A stretch of DNA of 64,000 nucleotides. Source: Madurella fahalii. Taxonomy: Eukaryota > Ascomycota > Sordariomycetes > Sordariales. A program made the translations under genes and the position numbers. The notes under the pieces were generated by a model. It did not search any database and was not told the origin of the DNA. It worked only from the letters and a program-made list of their open reading frames with translations. Every line of letters starts with the position of its first letter. Positions within the stretch are counted from its first letter, which is position 1. Positions 55,660 through 64,000 of this stretch are shown in pieces. The stretch covers positions 3,720,001 through 3,784,000 of the forward strand of contig CM056876.1 of the NCBI GenBank assembly GCA_029876055.1. The letters run 5' to 3'.

Positions 55660-56322
55660 GTGCCACAATTTCCTGAGCGGAAGAATCTTTTCACCTTAGC
55701 TTTGACTCCCCTTACGGTCCCAAATACCTACGCCAACAATGCCCCTATTTCCGGTTTGTTGCACTGCCGACATTCCTGCCAGCGTAACTCACTCCCAGGC
55801 TCCTACCCAGCTTTCATCGCGTGTCGCTGCTCACCACAGTTGGCGATAATCCAGGTCATCGACACCTTCCTGAGCGACGCCTATGACGGTGCCTCTAAGC
55901 TGGTTCCAGGCAGCCAGCATTGTATGGTGGTCGTAACTACCGCTGCCGATTCCCACCTCAACTCCACTCCGTCGCAGCCGCCGGTGAGCTCATTCACATC
56001 TCCTTTCAACAGGCAGTCTGCACAGGAGGTGTCGCAGCGTCTGGGAGTTGGGATTCCTTTTTTCGTCATACTTGATGAGAAATCTGCGGTGGAAAACACA
56101 GCGAATATAGTCGCACGCGGTACCGGCCCCGATACTGTCAAGACTGTTCGGGTGACATTTGAGTCCGCCCAGAATGCACTTGTGGCCCTGGAGGTCGGGA
56201 GCTTGGGTTTTGAGGGTCTACTGGACATTGCGGCCGCTTCTCCAGGAGGAGTATACGGAACACAAACCAGAAGAGCTACAAAAGGTGGCACTACTCCTCG
56301 GAAGAGGCTTGGGGCGGACTAA
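55660..56322 (+). CDS. hypothetical protein, start unresolved
   Basis: Seen: an open frame of about 220 codons that begins with GTG and has no early ATG. The part after about 55,860 is coding-like: VIDTFLSDAYDGASKLVPGS, VSQRLGVGIPFFVILDEKSA, TVRVTFESAQNALVALEVGS and LGFEGLLDIAAASPGGVYG. A short intron or upstream exon probably supplies the true start. Known: the tail faintly recalls DUF6924-like sequences ('FR...NL...N..FeEF....d..GVfRG'), but I would not assign it. Inferred: a small cytosolic protein, or a decayed copy of one. Nothing in the context suggests a role. Confidence 0.35.
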   Translation: MPQFPERKNLFTLALTPLTVPNTYANNAPISGLLHCRHSCQRNSLPGSYPAFIACRCSPQLAIIQVIDTFLSDAYDGASKLVPGSQHCMVVVTTAADSHLNSTPSQPPVSSFTSPFNRQSAQEVSQRLGVGIPFFVILDEKSAVENTANIVARGTGPDTVKTVRVTFESAQNALVALEVGSLGFEGLLDIAAASPGGVYGTQTRRATKGGTTPRKRLGAD

Positions 56323-56808
56323 TCTATGAAGTACACTACAAGCCACCCCATTACTGTTACTTAGGACAAAGAACAACGCCGCCGTTGCTCTGTGTATCAT
56401 TGAGCCTCCCTTCATAAAGCAGCACCCAAAACAATTCGGAACTCGATTGTGGTGGTATAAGAAGATCGAGTTAGACTAGATATCAGTTACTCGACCAGCA
56501 ACCCCTTCATGTCCACCATCTCGTCTTGGTATCTTCCCATCAGTCAAATTCCGCCGCGATCCTCCCCTGCGAGGATGCTCAGAATCGCCCTGTTGACGAT
56601 AACTTCTTCCGCCCCGGTAGCGATTCCGTCCTGGCTTCGAAGCTTGCCTCACAGTTCCCATATCTCTCCAACATGGCCAAAGGGCTCTATTCAAACCAAC
56701 CGCCGTAGATGGGGTATTCCGCCTGTTCGAGTATCGCAATCGCAAGATTCTAATCCACCCGCTGCTTACACTGACAAGTTCCTCTCTGCCCAGCCTAAGG
56801 CTCCCAGG
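56323..56808. other. convergent intergenic interval
   Basis: Lies between the hypothetical + frame and the 3' end of the methyltransferase. Nothing recognised. Confidence 0.4.
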
Positions 56809-57920
56809 TTATGCCACGCCCCTGTCCACATGGGCCACCACAACCACAGCCCTGATGACTTTCGTAGTGCCAAACCACCTAAACGTCTTCCTCGCCAATC
56901 TGAAGCCACCACCAAGCGAGATGCCGTATTTTGCCAGACTCTGGTCCTGACCGTCCAAGAATGCAACAAGGCCGGGAAACACCTCTTCTGACACATCTCT
57001 AAAGACCACAGACCCCCGTTCATAGCCCGAAGCCACTAGCTGCTCCTTGTACTCCTCTTTCGTCAAGAAGGTCTTCCAAGGACAGCGCATCAAGACTCCC
57101 ACTGCCCGCGCCAAAATAACGTCTCGCCAATACGACGACTCATTCAAGAGCAAGTCAAAGGCCACCACATTCGCGCCGAGTTTCCGCGCGGCATAGTCCA
57201 AAATCGGCCTCCTCGACGGCGAGAAATGATACAGGCAGTCGAGCCCCAACAGCCATCGCTCAGCGAAGCTCTCATCCGCAAGGGCCTCGACGGCAGATCG
57301 TACCTGGTCGGGCCAGGCTTCTGGTTTCGCGGCGTCCATGCAGAAGAGGTTAAGTGGGCCCACCTGGACCTTCTCATCCGCCTCTGCGGTGGCAGCAAGC
57401 TCGCGGTCGACACGCTGCACCGCGATCTGCAGCTGGGCTGGGTTTAGCGTCAAGCCGACATATCCGAGGCGCCGCCTCTGCTGCTGTGTCAGGAGGCGCA
57501 CGATCTCGCAGGTCTGGTCGCCGCAGCCGATGCCCAGGTCGAGGATGGCGAGAGATTGGGGTGGGGAGCGTGTGCTCTTGCCGCCTTGCTTGAGGAGCCC
57601 CGCCGTGCTGAGGACTTCGCGGAGGAGCGATGCGCATGCTTCGTCAAAGTGGCGGATGGGCTCGCCCGACGGTGATTTCCTGCACGCCGTGTCAGCTGCT
57701 AGAGGCATGGGAGAAACAAGGCAAGCCCTGCTGACCAGTAACCCAGATTCATCCACATTGAAGGTAGTGGTGTTGAGATATTGAGCTTCCAGTGGTCGAG
57801 GTCGTACACGTCTCTAAATTGCAAACAAAAGACGGCGATGGCGATCACCAGAATGAGAGTAGCAGCTCCTCCCGTCAAGAGTCCAGCCGCGAATTCTGGA
57901 CTGTCGGGGAATGGGCCCAT
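56809..57920 (-). CDS. membrane-anchored class I SAM methyltransferase
   Basis: Seen: ATG at 57920 with an N-terminal hydrophobic anchor (AATLILVIAIAVFCLQF). A 56-nt intron (about 57735-57680, donor GTCAGC) splits a Trp codon in MNLGYW. The catalytic domain follows: LAILDLGIGCGDQTCEIV (SAM motif I), YVGLTLNPAQLQIAVQRVD (acidic-loop equivalent with the T-L-N-P-x-Q pattern), LNLFCMDAAKPEAW, LLGLDCLYHFSPSR, NVVAFDLLLNESS. The length is about 352 residues. Known: 'G.G.GdQt....G.t.n..Ql..A..R' is typical of UbiE/CFAS-like methyltransferases that act on lipids or terpenoids. Fungal members with a membrane anchor are common beside flavoenzymes. Inferred: methylation of a membrane-borne or hydrophobic substrate. 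About 490 bp separate its start from the 3' end of the flavin oxidase, which is on the same strand, so the two may function together. Confidence 0.85.
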
Positions 57921-58408
57921 GATTGCGGAGTTGGCGTTGACCGCCTTCCGGTTCGTGGTGTGAACCGTGTGATGCGGTGTTCAAATAAGGATAGCTAGAA
58001 AAATGAACTCTGGCTGAGTTTAAGCGGTAATTAAATAAATGCGTTCCATCATCGCGACCGGATCTCTTGGAACGAGAATGTGTATTTGCCGGGGAAAAGT
58101 GATCTTCCAGTGCTACCTTACCTTCTTTACCGTAGTCGCAGTGGAAAACCTCAAAACTGACCCACTTTTCTAATATTTATGCCCCAGTTGGGTAAGGTAA
58201 GGCAGGTACTTAGGTAGGTAAGGTAAGGTAGGTTCCTTCGGATCGCTTCACGGTGCAAGTGGGCTAACAGAATGTAAAATCGGTGACATATCGAGAACCA
58301 AGATACGAAGTGTATTGCTATAGTTGTACGTATATACATCGCCACTATTGTACTACAACACCCACCAACAACACCCCCTGAGCTACCCAGGTTTCCCCGG
58401 CTCCCCCA
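57921..58408. other. intergenic interval with TAGGTAAGG-like repeats
   Basis: At 58191-58233 the + strand carries several overlapping GGTAAGGTAA / TAGGTAGG units. Such short G/T/A repeats are scattered in many Sordariomycete genomes. No gene. Confidence 0.5.
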
Positions 58409-60073
58409 TCAAGCATCCCGCCAAGGCACCCCAACACCCAAATCCTCGGCCACCCTCATCGCCGAAACAACACACCCTTCCAGCAAGACCATCCCGTCCC
58501 AACACCACGCCCCCGCCAACCAGACATTATCCTGGCCATTCGCCCATCCCTCACCCCCGCCGCCGCTACCAGTGCTACTACTGCCGCCGCGCCCCATGAT
58601 CCGCTGCACGACCGCCCGGCTCTCCACCGTCCGCAGCGTCCTCGTAAACCCAGCCGTCTTCAGCGCCCCCTTCCTCTCGCCCTCGCCCCCGGCGTCCAGC
58701 GCGCACGTGCTCACCACCACCCCGCTCGGCATGGTATGCAACGCTTCGGACCGCGACTCGGCGCCCGCGAAAAGCGTGCGGAGGGTGATGACCTGCGCCG
58801 GGTCGATTTCCGCGCCACGGTGGTGTTGTTGTTGGTGGTGATGGTGGTGATGGTGGTGATGGTGGTGGTGGTTGTGATGCATGCACGCCGCTGGCTGGCC
58901 GCGATAGTCCGTCTCATCAACAAGCGAATGGGTGGGTGCCAGGGAGGAGTAGGAGGAGGAGGGGGGAGGAGGAAGAGAAGGAGTGCGACGGAGCGAGGAC
59001 CGAACTTTCCACCCACACGGTGGGGATCTTGTCCAACGCCGGCTGCAGCGGCCGGAAGAGGCGGCCGGCGACATCGGGCGACACGGCGAGCACCACGCGG
59101 TCAAAGAGCTCCTCGTATACCTCGCCGGCGGCGCCGCTCCCGGAGGTCGTGGCCTTGGCCGTGTCCTGCCACCGCACGAGGACGCTGTTCGTTGCGGGCT
59201 GAGGCACGACCTGCAGCACGCGCGAGCGCACCCGGATGTCCCCGATCCCGTGGGCCAGACGTGCTTGGACTTGCTGCACGCCGCCGCAGACGGTGTAATG
59301 CTGCTGGTTGTGGGACAGCTTGATGTAATTGACGAGATCACTTGCAGGGAAGGCGAGGAGCTGGGCGTGTGTGCAAGTGCTGACGCTGCTCATCAAGGGA
59401 AGGATGTAGTGCGTGATGTAGCGGCGCGGAAGCCATATCCTGTCGAGGTACTGGGCGAAGGTCTCGGGTTGGGACGTGGCGGGCTTGATGAGGAAGCAGG
59501 CGGCTGTGAACCAGGTGTGGCAGATGATGAGGTAGAGCACTTCGGCCATGTATCGCCACAGACCATAGTTGGATGGCCAGGGCGGTGGCATTTGGTGGTG
59601 GTTGGAGGCATGGATGAAATACCCTCCAGGGATGGCTGAAGCGGCCGCGGAGGGTGAAGGAGGCGCTTCTTGAGTGCTAGTATTGAGAACACCGGCCCCT
59701 GTCTGCTTCATAGCTTTGGCAAAAACAAAGAGGAAGCGAACGGGATGCATGGGCACGTCAAGATAGCGGTACATCCGATTGAGGTAGGCATAGTACCCGC
59801 CTGCAGATGCACGCATCGGTAGATCGACACGTTCGATCGTTCCCGTCTTGTGGCTCTTGACGGCGACGGAAGCCGAGTCGAACGAGAGCGTGTCAGCCTG
59901 CAAGCTGTAAGTAGCGGCTCGCGTCGGCCGAGGGAGCGGCCTACCTGCTCCAAAAGCGTCACGGCAAACCGTTTTCGAGCATCATTGTGGAGGAGATAAG
60001 CGGTGGTGAGTCCGGCCAAGCCGGTGCCGATGATGGCCACGCGCTCTTGGCGGGACTCGGAGGTCGCGTCCAT
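58409..60073 (-). CDS. FAD-dependent amine-oxidase-like oxidoreductase (COG2907 type)
   Basis: Seen: ATG at 60073. The dinucleotide-binding motif VAIIGTGLAGLTTAYLL sits at residues 12-28. A 47-nt intron (about 59944-59898) leads to LSFDSASVAVKSHKTGTIER, then YYAYLNRMYRYLDVPMHPVR, LPLMSSVSTCTHAQLLAFPA, YTVCGGVQQVQARLAHGIG and the second FAD-contact block DRVVLAVSPDVAGRLF. A further intron of roughly 90 nt near 58.93-59.01 kb is needed, and its acceptor is uncertain. The last exon holds a run of about a dozen His and ends with DNVWLAGAWCWDGMVLLEGCVVSAMRVAEDL, the usual C-terminal FAD motif. The length is about 500 residues. Known: COG2907-like flavoproteins often sit beside cyclopropane-synthase-like methyltransferases in bacteria, plants and fungi, and probably oxidise lipids. 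Inferred: partner of the adjacent methyltransferase. Odd: the His run lies where relatives have a short loop. Confidence 0.83.
58819..58880 (-). repeat. CAC/CAT codon repeat (poly-His tract)
   Basis: About 60 bp of GGTGGTGAT units on the + strand; on the minus strand they encode about a dozen consecutive His followed by three Gln. The units mix CAC and CAT in a regular nine-base pattern, so expansion by slippage is likely. Confidence 0.85.
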
Positions 60074-61165
60074 TCTGCGGGTCGGCGGACAGGACCTTTG
60101 GTATCACTGAGGAATTGAAAATCGGGTTTGCTGTGGAGCAGAGCGGCGGTGTGCCAATATTTCGGTCTCCGCGCCGAGCCTCGGCTGGGTTGGGGGACCC
60201 ACCTGAGTTCGGAAACCGAATGGCCGTGCAAAGGGACAGCCAAGACACCGGCCGGACCGATGTAACACGGGATCGTCAGGGTTAATGCGGAGTTTCCCCC
60301 TGAGATCCAAAGGTAAAATGTTTTCCTCAGCCGTGAAGGCACGCGCCTTGATCTGGATGTGAACGCTTGAGGTTTGGTGAGGAGGTGGGAGGCGGGAGGC
60401 GGACGACAAGTTCACAACTGACGCAACACAGTCACCCACCCAAGCACCATAGGACTAAGCCAGGCTCCTTGAAATTACGTTTACACGAGACATGCCTCGT
60501 AGAGGATGCCTCTCACTATCACGCGGCAGTTTTATCAGACATACCAATGACCCCAGCCAGGTAGAGAGTAGGACTATGCGAGCCCCGTTGACCATCAAGG
60601 TGTCAACCGTTCTGCCCGAGACAATGGTGTACAGCACTAGCAGGCCGGCAAAGCCCATTGAACTCATGTCAGTCGGTAATATTCACGAATGCGTGCGTAC
60701 TAACCAAGTACCAGTATTAAGTATTAATGAATCTAATTGATGGGAAAAAGAAATAGAGAAGTAGTGTGATGTCCACAATGCCATACCAAACTTCTACAAA
60801 ACTTGCTGAACAACAGTGACAACTCCCGTAGCAACTTTTAGTGGGCGGCAATCGGAAAGAGGGAGTCCAATACTGGCAATCAAACAGTATCTAAAAAGGG
60901 AAATGTACCATAACAGGAGGGTTACATAAATACTGACAGAGTGCACAGTGCACAAGAGCCAGGGTTACCGGTATATATCCCCACTCCACGTGAACGCCCC
61001 GCATTTATTTTGCTTGTAAATTTCTAGCTCCGCTCATTCCTGGCAAGGAAAAAAAAAAAGGAAAGAAAAGAAAAAGAAAAAAAAAAAAATTCGTCAAACC
61101 GCACCGCCCAAGGGGTGCCTAGATGGTCCGAACCCGCCAGCTCAAACAGAACTCGCCTGCCTGTC
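60074..61165. other. divergent intergenic interval with A-rich tract
   Basis: Separates the flavin oxidase (-) from the membrane protein (+). An A-rich purine tract lies at about 61049-61090, 75 bp before the next start, as often seen in fungal promoters. No gene recognised. Confidence 0.4.
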
Positions 61166-62154
61166 ATGCTTTCCAACGCAGCATCTTTGGCCATCCTGGC
61201 CAGTTACATGATCACCGCCGTAGCTCTCACCGCTCGCTGCATCCGTGTCATACAGAGGCACCCGCTTCAAGCAACTCGGCCAAGTGCCGTTTCCTTAACT
61301 CTCTTTACCGCTCTCGCTATCTTCAGTCTCGCCACTACCTGGTCGTATATGTTCGCCTACTTCCGTTGGTCTTACTTTGACTGGGCCGCCAGCTCCTCAA
61401 ACCTGACTGTGACTGATGCGAGTCAGCTGCGCTTGGGCGAGTGGCTTCGTGACACCTCATTGTTCAAGCAAGCCTGGTTTTCAGCCCTCGAGACCCCGGC
61501 TAGGGCATGGTGGACCCTTCAAATCTTTGGCTTCTGCGCCATTTGGAGCGTGATGCTTTCGGTTCAAGGTAAATGTGTACCTCCCAGTTAATATCCAGTC
61601 CCTATCCGCTGACCTGCCGAGCAGCAAGAAAAAGAGGTATTGCGCGTATCTGGGTCTTCATGCTACTGGGGCAGATTGTCGCCATTTCGTTTGCCAGCAA
61701 CTTGTTCTTCCTCGCTGTGCTCGTGCACGACGCCGAAGAGGACAAGAAAACGCCGTCAAATGTGCGCAAGTTACGATCCCGATCCTCGGACACGGTCATC
61801 CTACTTGCAAATTTGACCATAACCATCCTGTTGTTCCGAAACCTCAACGGCCCTTATTTCATGTACCTCCTTCTCGCGCCGCATGTTCTGGCCTTTGCTC
61901 CAATCCTCAGGGACCGCTTGTCGCATAGCGGCACGCCGTCACACCAACTTCGCGAGCCATCCAAGCTTTTGCAATTCGGGATCCTTGCAACACTGGTTGC
62001 GGCGGGGACATCTCAGGTGTTTCGCCAGGGAGCCGATTGGCGGGTCATTCTAGCGACACTCCACGAACACCCAGCCGTGAGCAGTGTAGGGTGGGATGTC
62101 ATTTGCTGCTGGGTGAGCTATACCGCATGGGCGCTTCTGAGAGACTCGGATTGA
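61166..62154 (+). CDS. multi-pass integral membrane protein of unknown function
   Basis: Seen: ATG at 61166 (MLSNAASLAILASYMITAVA); an upstream in-frame GTG exists but is not favoured. Exon 1 ends at 61568. A 56-nt GTAAAT..CAG intron (61569-61624) joins in frame to exon 2. About seven hydrophobic spans are visible, including ASLAILASYMITAVAL, VSLTLFTALAIFSLATTWSY, WTLQIFGFCAIWSVML, IWVFMLLGQIVAISFASNLF, VILLANLTITILLF, MYLLLAPHVLAFAP and GWDVICCWVSYTAWALL. A loop reads LRLGEWLRDTSLFKQAW. The length is about 310 residues. Known: proteins with this GEWL.DTSLF.qAW loop recur in ascomycetes, often near metabolite genes, with no assigned activity. Inferred: ER or vacuolar membrane protein. It is divergent from the flavin oxidase and may belong to the same functional group. 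Confidence 0.82.
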
Positions 62155-63350
62155 ACATCATCCGCTGAGTCATGGAGAGCTAAGGTTGCCTTTCTAGGAA
62201 GCACACTAAATTCTCAAATGGTCATAACTTCATCAACAAACCAAGTAGGATGAAAATACTAGTATCATCGTCGTATACGTTCGTGGCCTGCCTATAATGA
62301 TCACTGAAGCGGTAAGCCTAGTTTATATGACGATAATACCCAAGCACATCTCACACCCGGATCGCAACCCGAGCTTGGAGCAGACAAGAACAGCTACATC
62401 ATCTCAATCGACTTCTAAACAACATTGTCATTAGTGTTATCACCATGCCTCTGCATAGCGCCCCACTGAAGCTTCTCACGTACAGGAACATCGTTGAGGT
62501 CGTTACCCATCTTAGGAACGTCGAGGCGGATTTGCCAAACCGAAAGGAGGCGTCAGGCCCGGGGGTGGTAGGGGCGGCTTGGGGGTCGGTCGGTTCTCTG
62601 GGAACATTATTTTAACTTTAGTCAATTCGCTATGTGAAAGGGGGACAGAATTGTCTAAGGAGAGTCGGAAGCAACGAAAGATACTGGGTCACGCTTCTGT
62701 TATAGGGCGGAGAAGTCTCTCCTTGCGCAGCAGCGATGGAGTGAGCGGCGCTGAAAGACATGCTGGGCGAGGGATTTGAGACTCGGCACGCCCAAGGAGA
62801 CCTTGATGGGTGTGAACGGACGGTTTGTGTTCAAGTCGCTAGTAAAATAGGGACGGTTTTTGGATTCTGGGGGTTTGAGTCGGCCGAGTTTTATACGTGA
62901 TTGGACGGAGGCGTCTAACGTACAGCATCTCCATACAATGTCTGTCTTTGAGAATGCCGCCGTACTTCTGCTCCGGAACCACTAGGCCTAACACGCAGAT
63001 CCACGAAGCTACCGACATTCTTCTAAGGTTCAGGCGGCGTCGTTTAATGGCTGCAGTGCTTATCACGCATGCAACCATTGACCGAAATGTTTTTAATGCT
63101 GAAGTACTAGTATTCAGGTAATAGATAACCAATGCAATACACGAGCTTCGATAGGTTTTATAGCGGGCACCATGACCCATTAGGGGATGCCACAGCCCAA
63201 ACCACCAGTCCTATACACGATGTACTAACGGTGGCGACTCGACATTGTAGTTGCAGTTCCGAGCATGACAAAAGTACGACAAAAGTACAACGCCCAAGCC
63301 ACGGGCCATGCAAGTTAATCGTCCTATAAAGTGTTCGCCTCCAACCAAGC
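62155..63350. other. gene-free interval
   Basis: About 1.2 kb with no supported gene; only short frames without motifs. Confidence 0.4.
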
Positions 63351-63636
63351 ATGCTGCGTGGGAGCGACATGATAGGAAGCGTCACCCTTTTTCGACACCC
63401 CGTTTCCTGTGTCCTTCGGCATCCTCCACCAGAGTATCACGCCGGGCGATACCAAATCACCAACATACCTCCAGATCAAGAGGGAGTCCCTCTCAACTGG
63501 GACAAACACAAAGACGAGATACTCGATCTATTTGTGTCTCAGAACAAAACGCTGCACGAGGTGTTGAGATATGAGCACAATGCATAACTTCAAGGCGACT
63601 AAGTTGGCCTTCGTGGGAGCAATCAGACATTGCTAA
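63351..63636 (+). pseudogene. Clr5-domain fragment, frameshifted
   Basis: Seen: an open frame reading VPLNWDKHKDEILDLFVSQN then KTLHEVLRY, after which the frame stops. In the next frame the sequence continues MHNFKATK. Known: the Clr5 domain of fungal regulators reads 'W..hk..I..LY..qn.tL.eVm..M...h.FkAt...y'. The match covers both halves only if the frame shifts once at about 63575. No further Clr5 protein follows before the window's last gene. Inferred: a broken remnant. Confidence 0.5.
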
Positions 63637-63642
63637 TGAATT

Positions 63643-64000
63643 TCATAGCCCCCGACATACAAGTATCGCTTCCAACGCCTCAAGAACGTGATAGGAGATA
63701 AAGGGCTTGTATGCTGCTTGGTTAACCACTGCCCAAGCAGGACAGTTATAATACCCTGATATAAACTTGTCCTCGATATTGGCCTGGGGAACAATGACCT
63801 TGAACTTCGTCTTATCCCTTTCCCTGGCAAACCAGGACGAGGGGCCAAAACGCGAACGCCGATACTGACCTTGACTCTCACCTATTGCGTATTCCAAGTG
63901 GCACCTGTTCCCAGTCTTCTTGAATGCTTCAAGTTTATTGGCCAAGCGATTCCAAGAATCCCCGCCGTTGGGAAAACGTGAAAGCCGCTGTAGAAAAATT
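63643..64000 (-). CDS. partial gene, C-terminal part only, function unknown
   Basis: Seen: an open minus frame that enters from beyond the right edge and ends at 63643. It reads NGGDSWNRLANKLEAFKKTG, then HLEYAIGESQGQYRRSRFGP, KFKVIVPQANIEDKF and a Tyr/Ala-rich end. The composition is coding-like for its whole length (about 118 residues). No family recognised. It converges with the Clr5 fragment a few bases away. It may equally be a decayed gene; the missing upstream part would decide. Confidence 0.4.
   Translation of the reverse strand, partial: IFLQRLSRFPNGGDSWNRLANKLEAFKKTGNRCHLEYAIGESQGQYRRSRFGPSSWFARERDKTKFKVIVPQANIEDKFISGYYNCPAWAVVNQAAYKPFISYHVLEALEAILVCRGL

Overview
This window looks like nuclear DNA of a filamentous ascomycete, probably of Sordariomycete type. 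The genes are split by short GT..AG introns (about 40-130 nt, often with a CTAAC-like branch site). The families are typical of moulds: BTB/POZ, GT69 and GT25 glycosyltransferases, DHA2-type MFS, PNP-NACHT-ankyrin NLR, AcuF-like C2H2 protein, DUF7580, CorA-like transporter, Clr5 and small secreted proteins. I see no rRNA, tRNA, CRISPR array or intact transposon. Gene density is low, with many 0.5-2.5 kb gene-free stretches and several broken genes, as expected of an accessory chromosomal region.

Layout. 0-6.5 kb: a partial BTB gene, a decayed Argonaute gene and one small secreted protein. 6.5-11.2 kb: a broken C2H2/HEAT-repeat gene divergent from a DUF7580 gene, both self/non-self-recognition-like. 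11.7-17 kb: a GT69 glycosyltransferase divergent from a cell-surface sensor-like protein, then poorly defined genes. 17.4-30.4 kb: a berberine-bridge-type FAD oxidase, a proline-rich protein of unknown function, and a compact trio (stand-alone adenylating enzyme, DHA2 MFS exporter, O-methyltransferase) that looks like a small secondary-metabolite locus without its own PKS or NRPS. 31-37.6 kb: a truncated AA9 LPMO remnant, then a divergent pair of coiled-coil proteins, each with one hydrophobic stretch in the interior. 39-46.5 kb: a CorA-like transporter, an LCMT-type methyltransferase divergent from a PAPS sulfotransferase, and a GT25 glycosyltransferase. 47.8-51.9 kb: an NLR (PNP-NACHT-ankyrin) with highly homogenised 99-bp repeats and a frameshift in a run of ten C. 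54-64 kb: a DUF3237 secreted protein, a methyltransferase / flavin oxidase / membrane protein group, a Clr5 fragment and a partial gene leaving the window.

The most unusual item is the divergent coiled-coil pair at 32.4-37.6 kb. Its architecture (long helices on both sides of a central hydrophobic segment, in two adjacent genes sharing one promoter region) recalls two-component alpha-helical pore formers. That is inference from architecture, not homology. Two genes (C2H2/HEAT and NLR) lose frame exactly in a G/C homopolymer and a third (AA9) changes frame next to one, which suggests either assembly error or slippage. Exon junctions were read by eye and may be off by a base.
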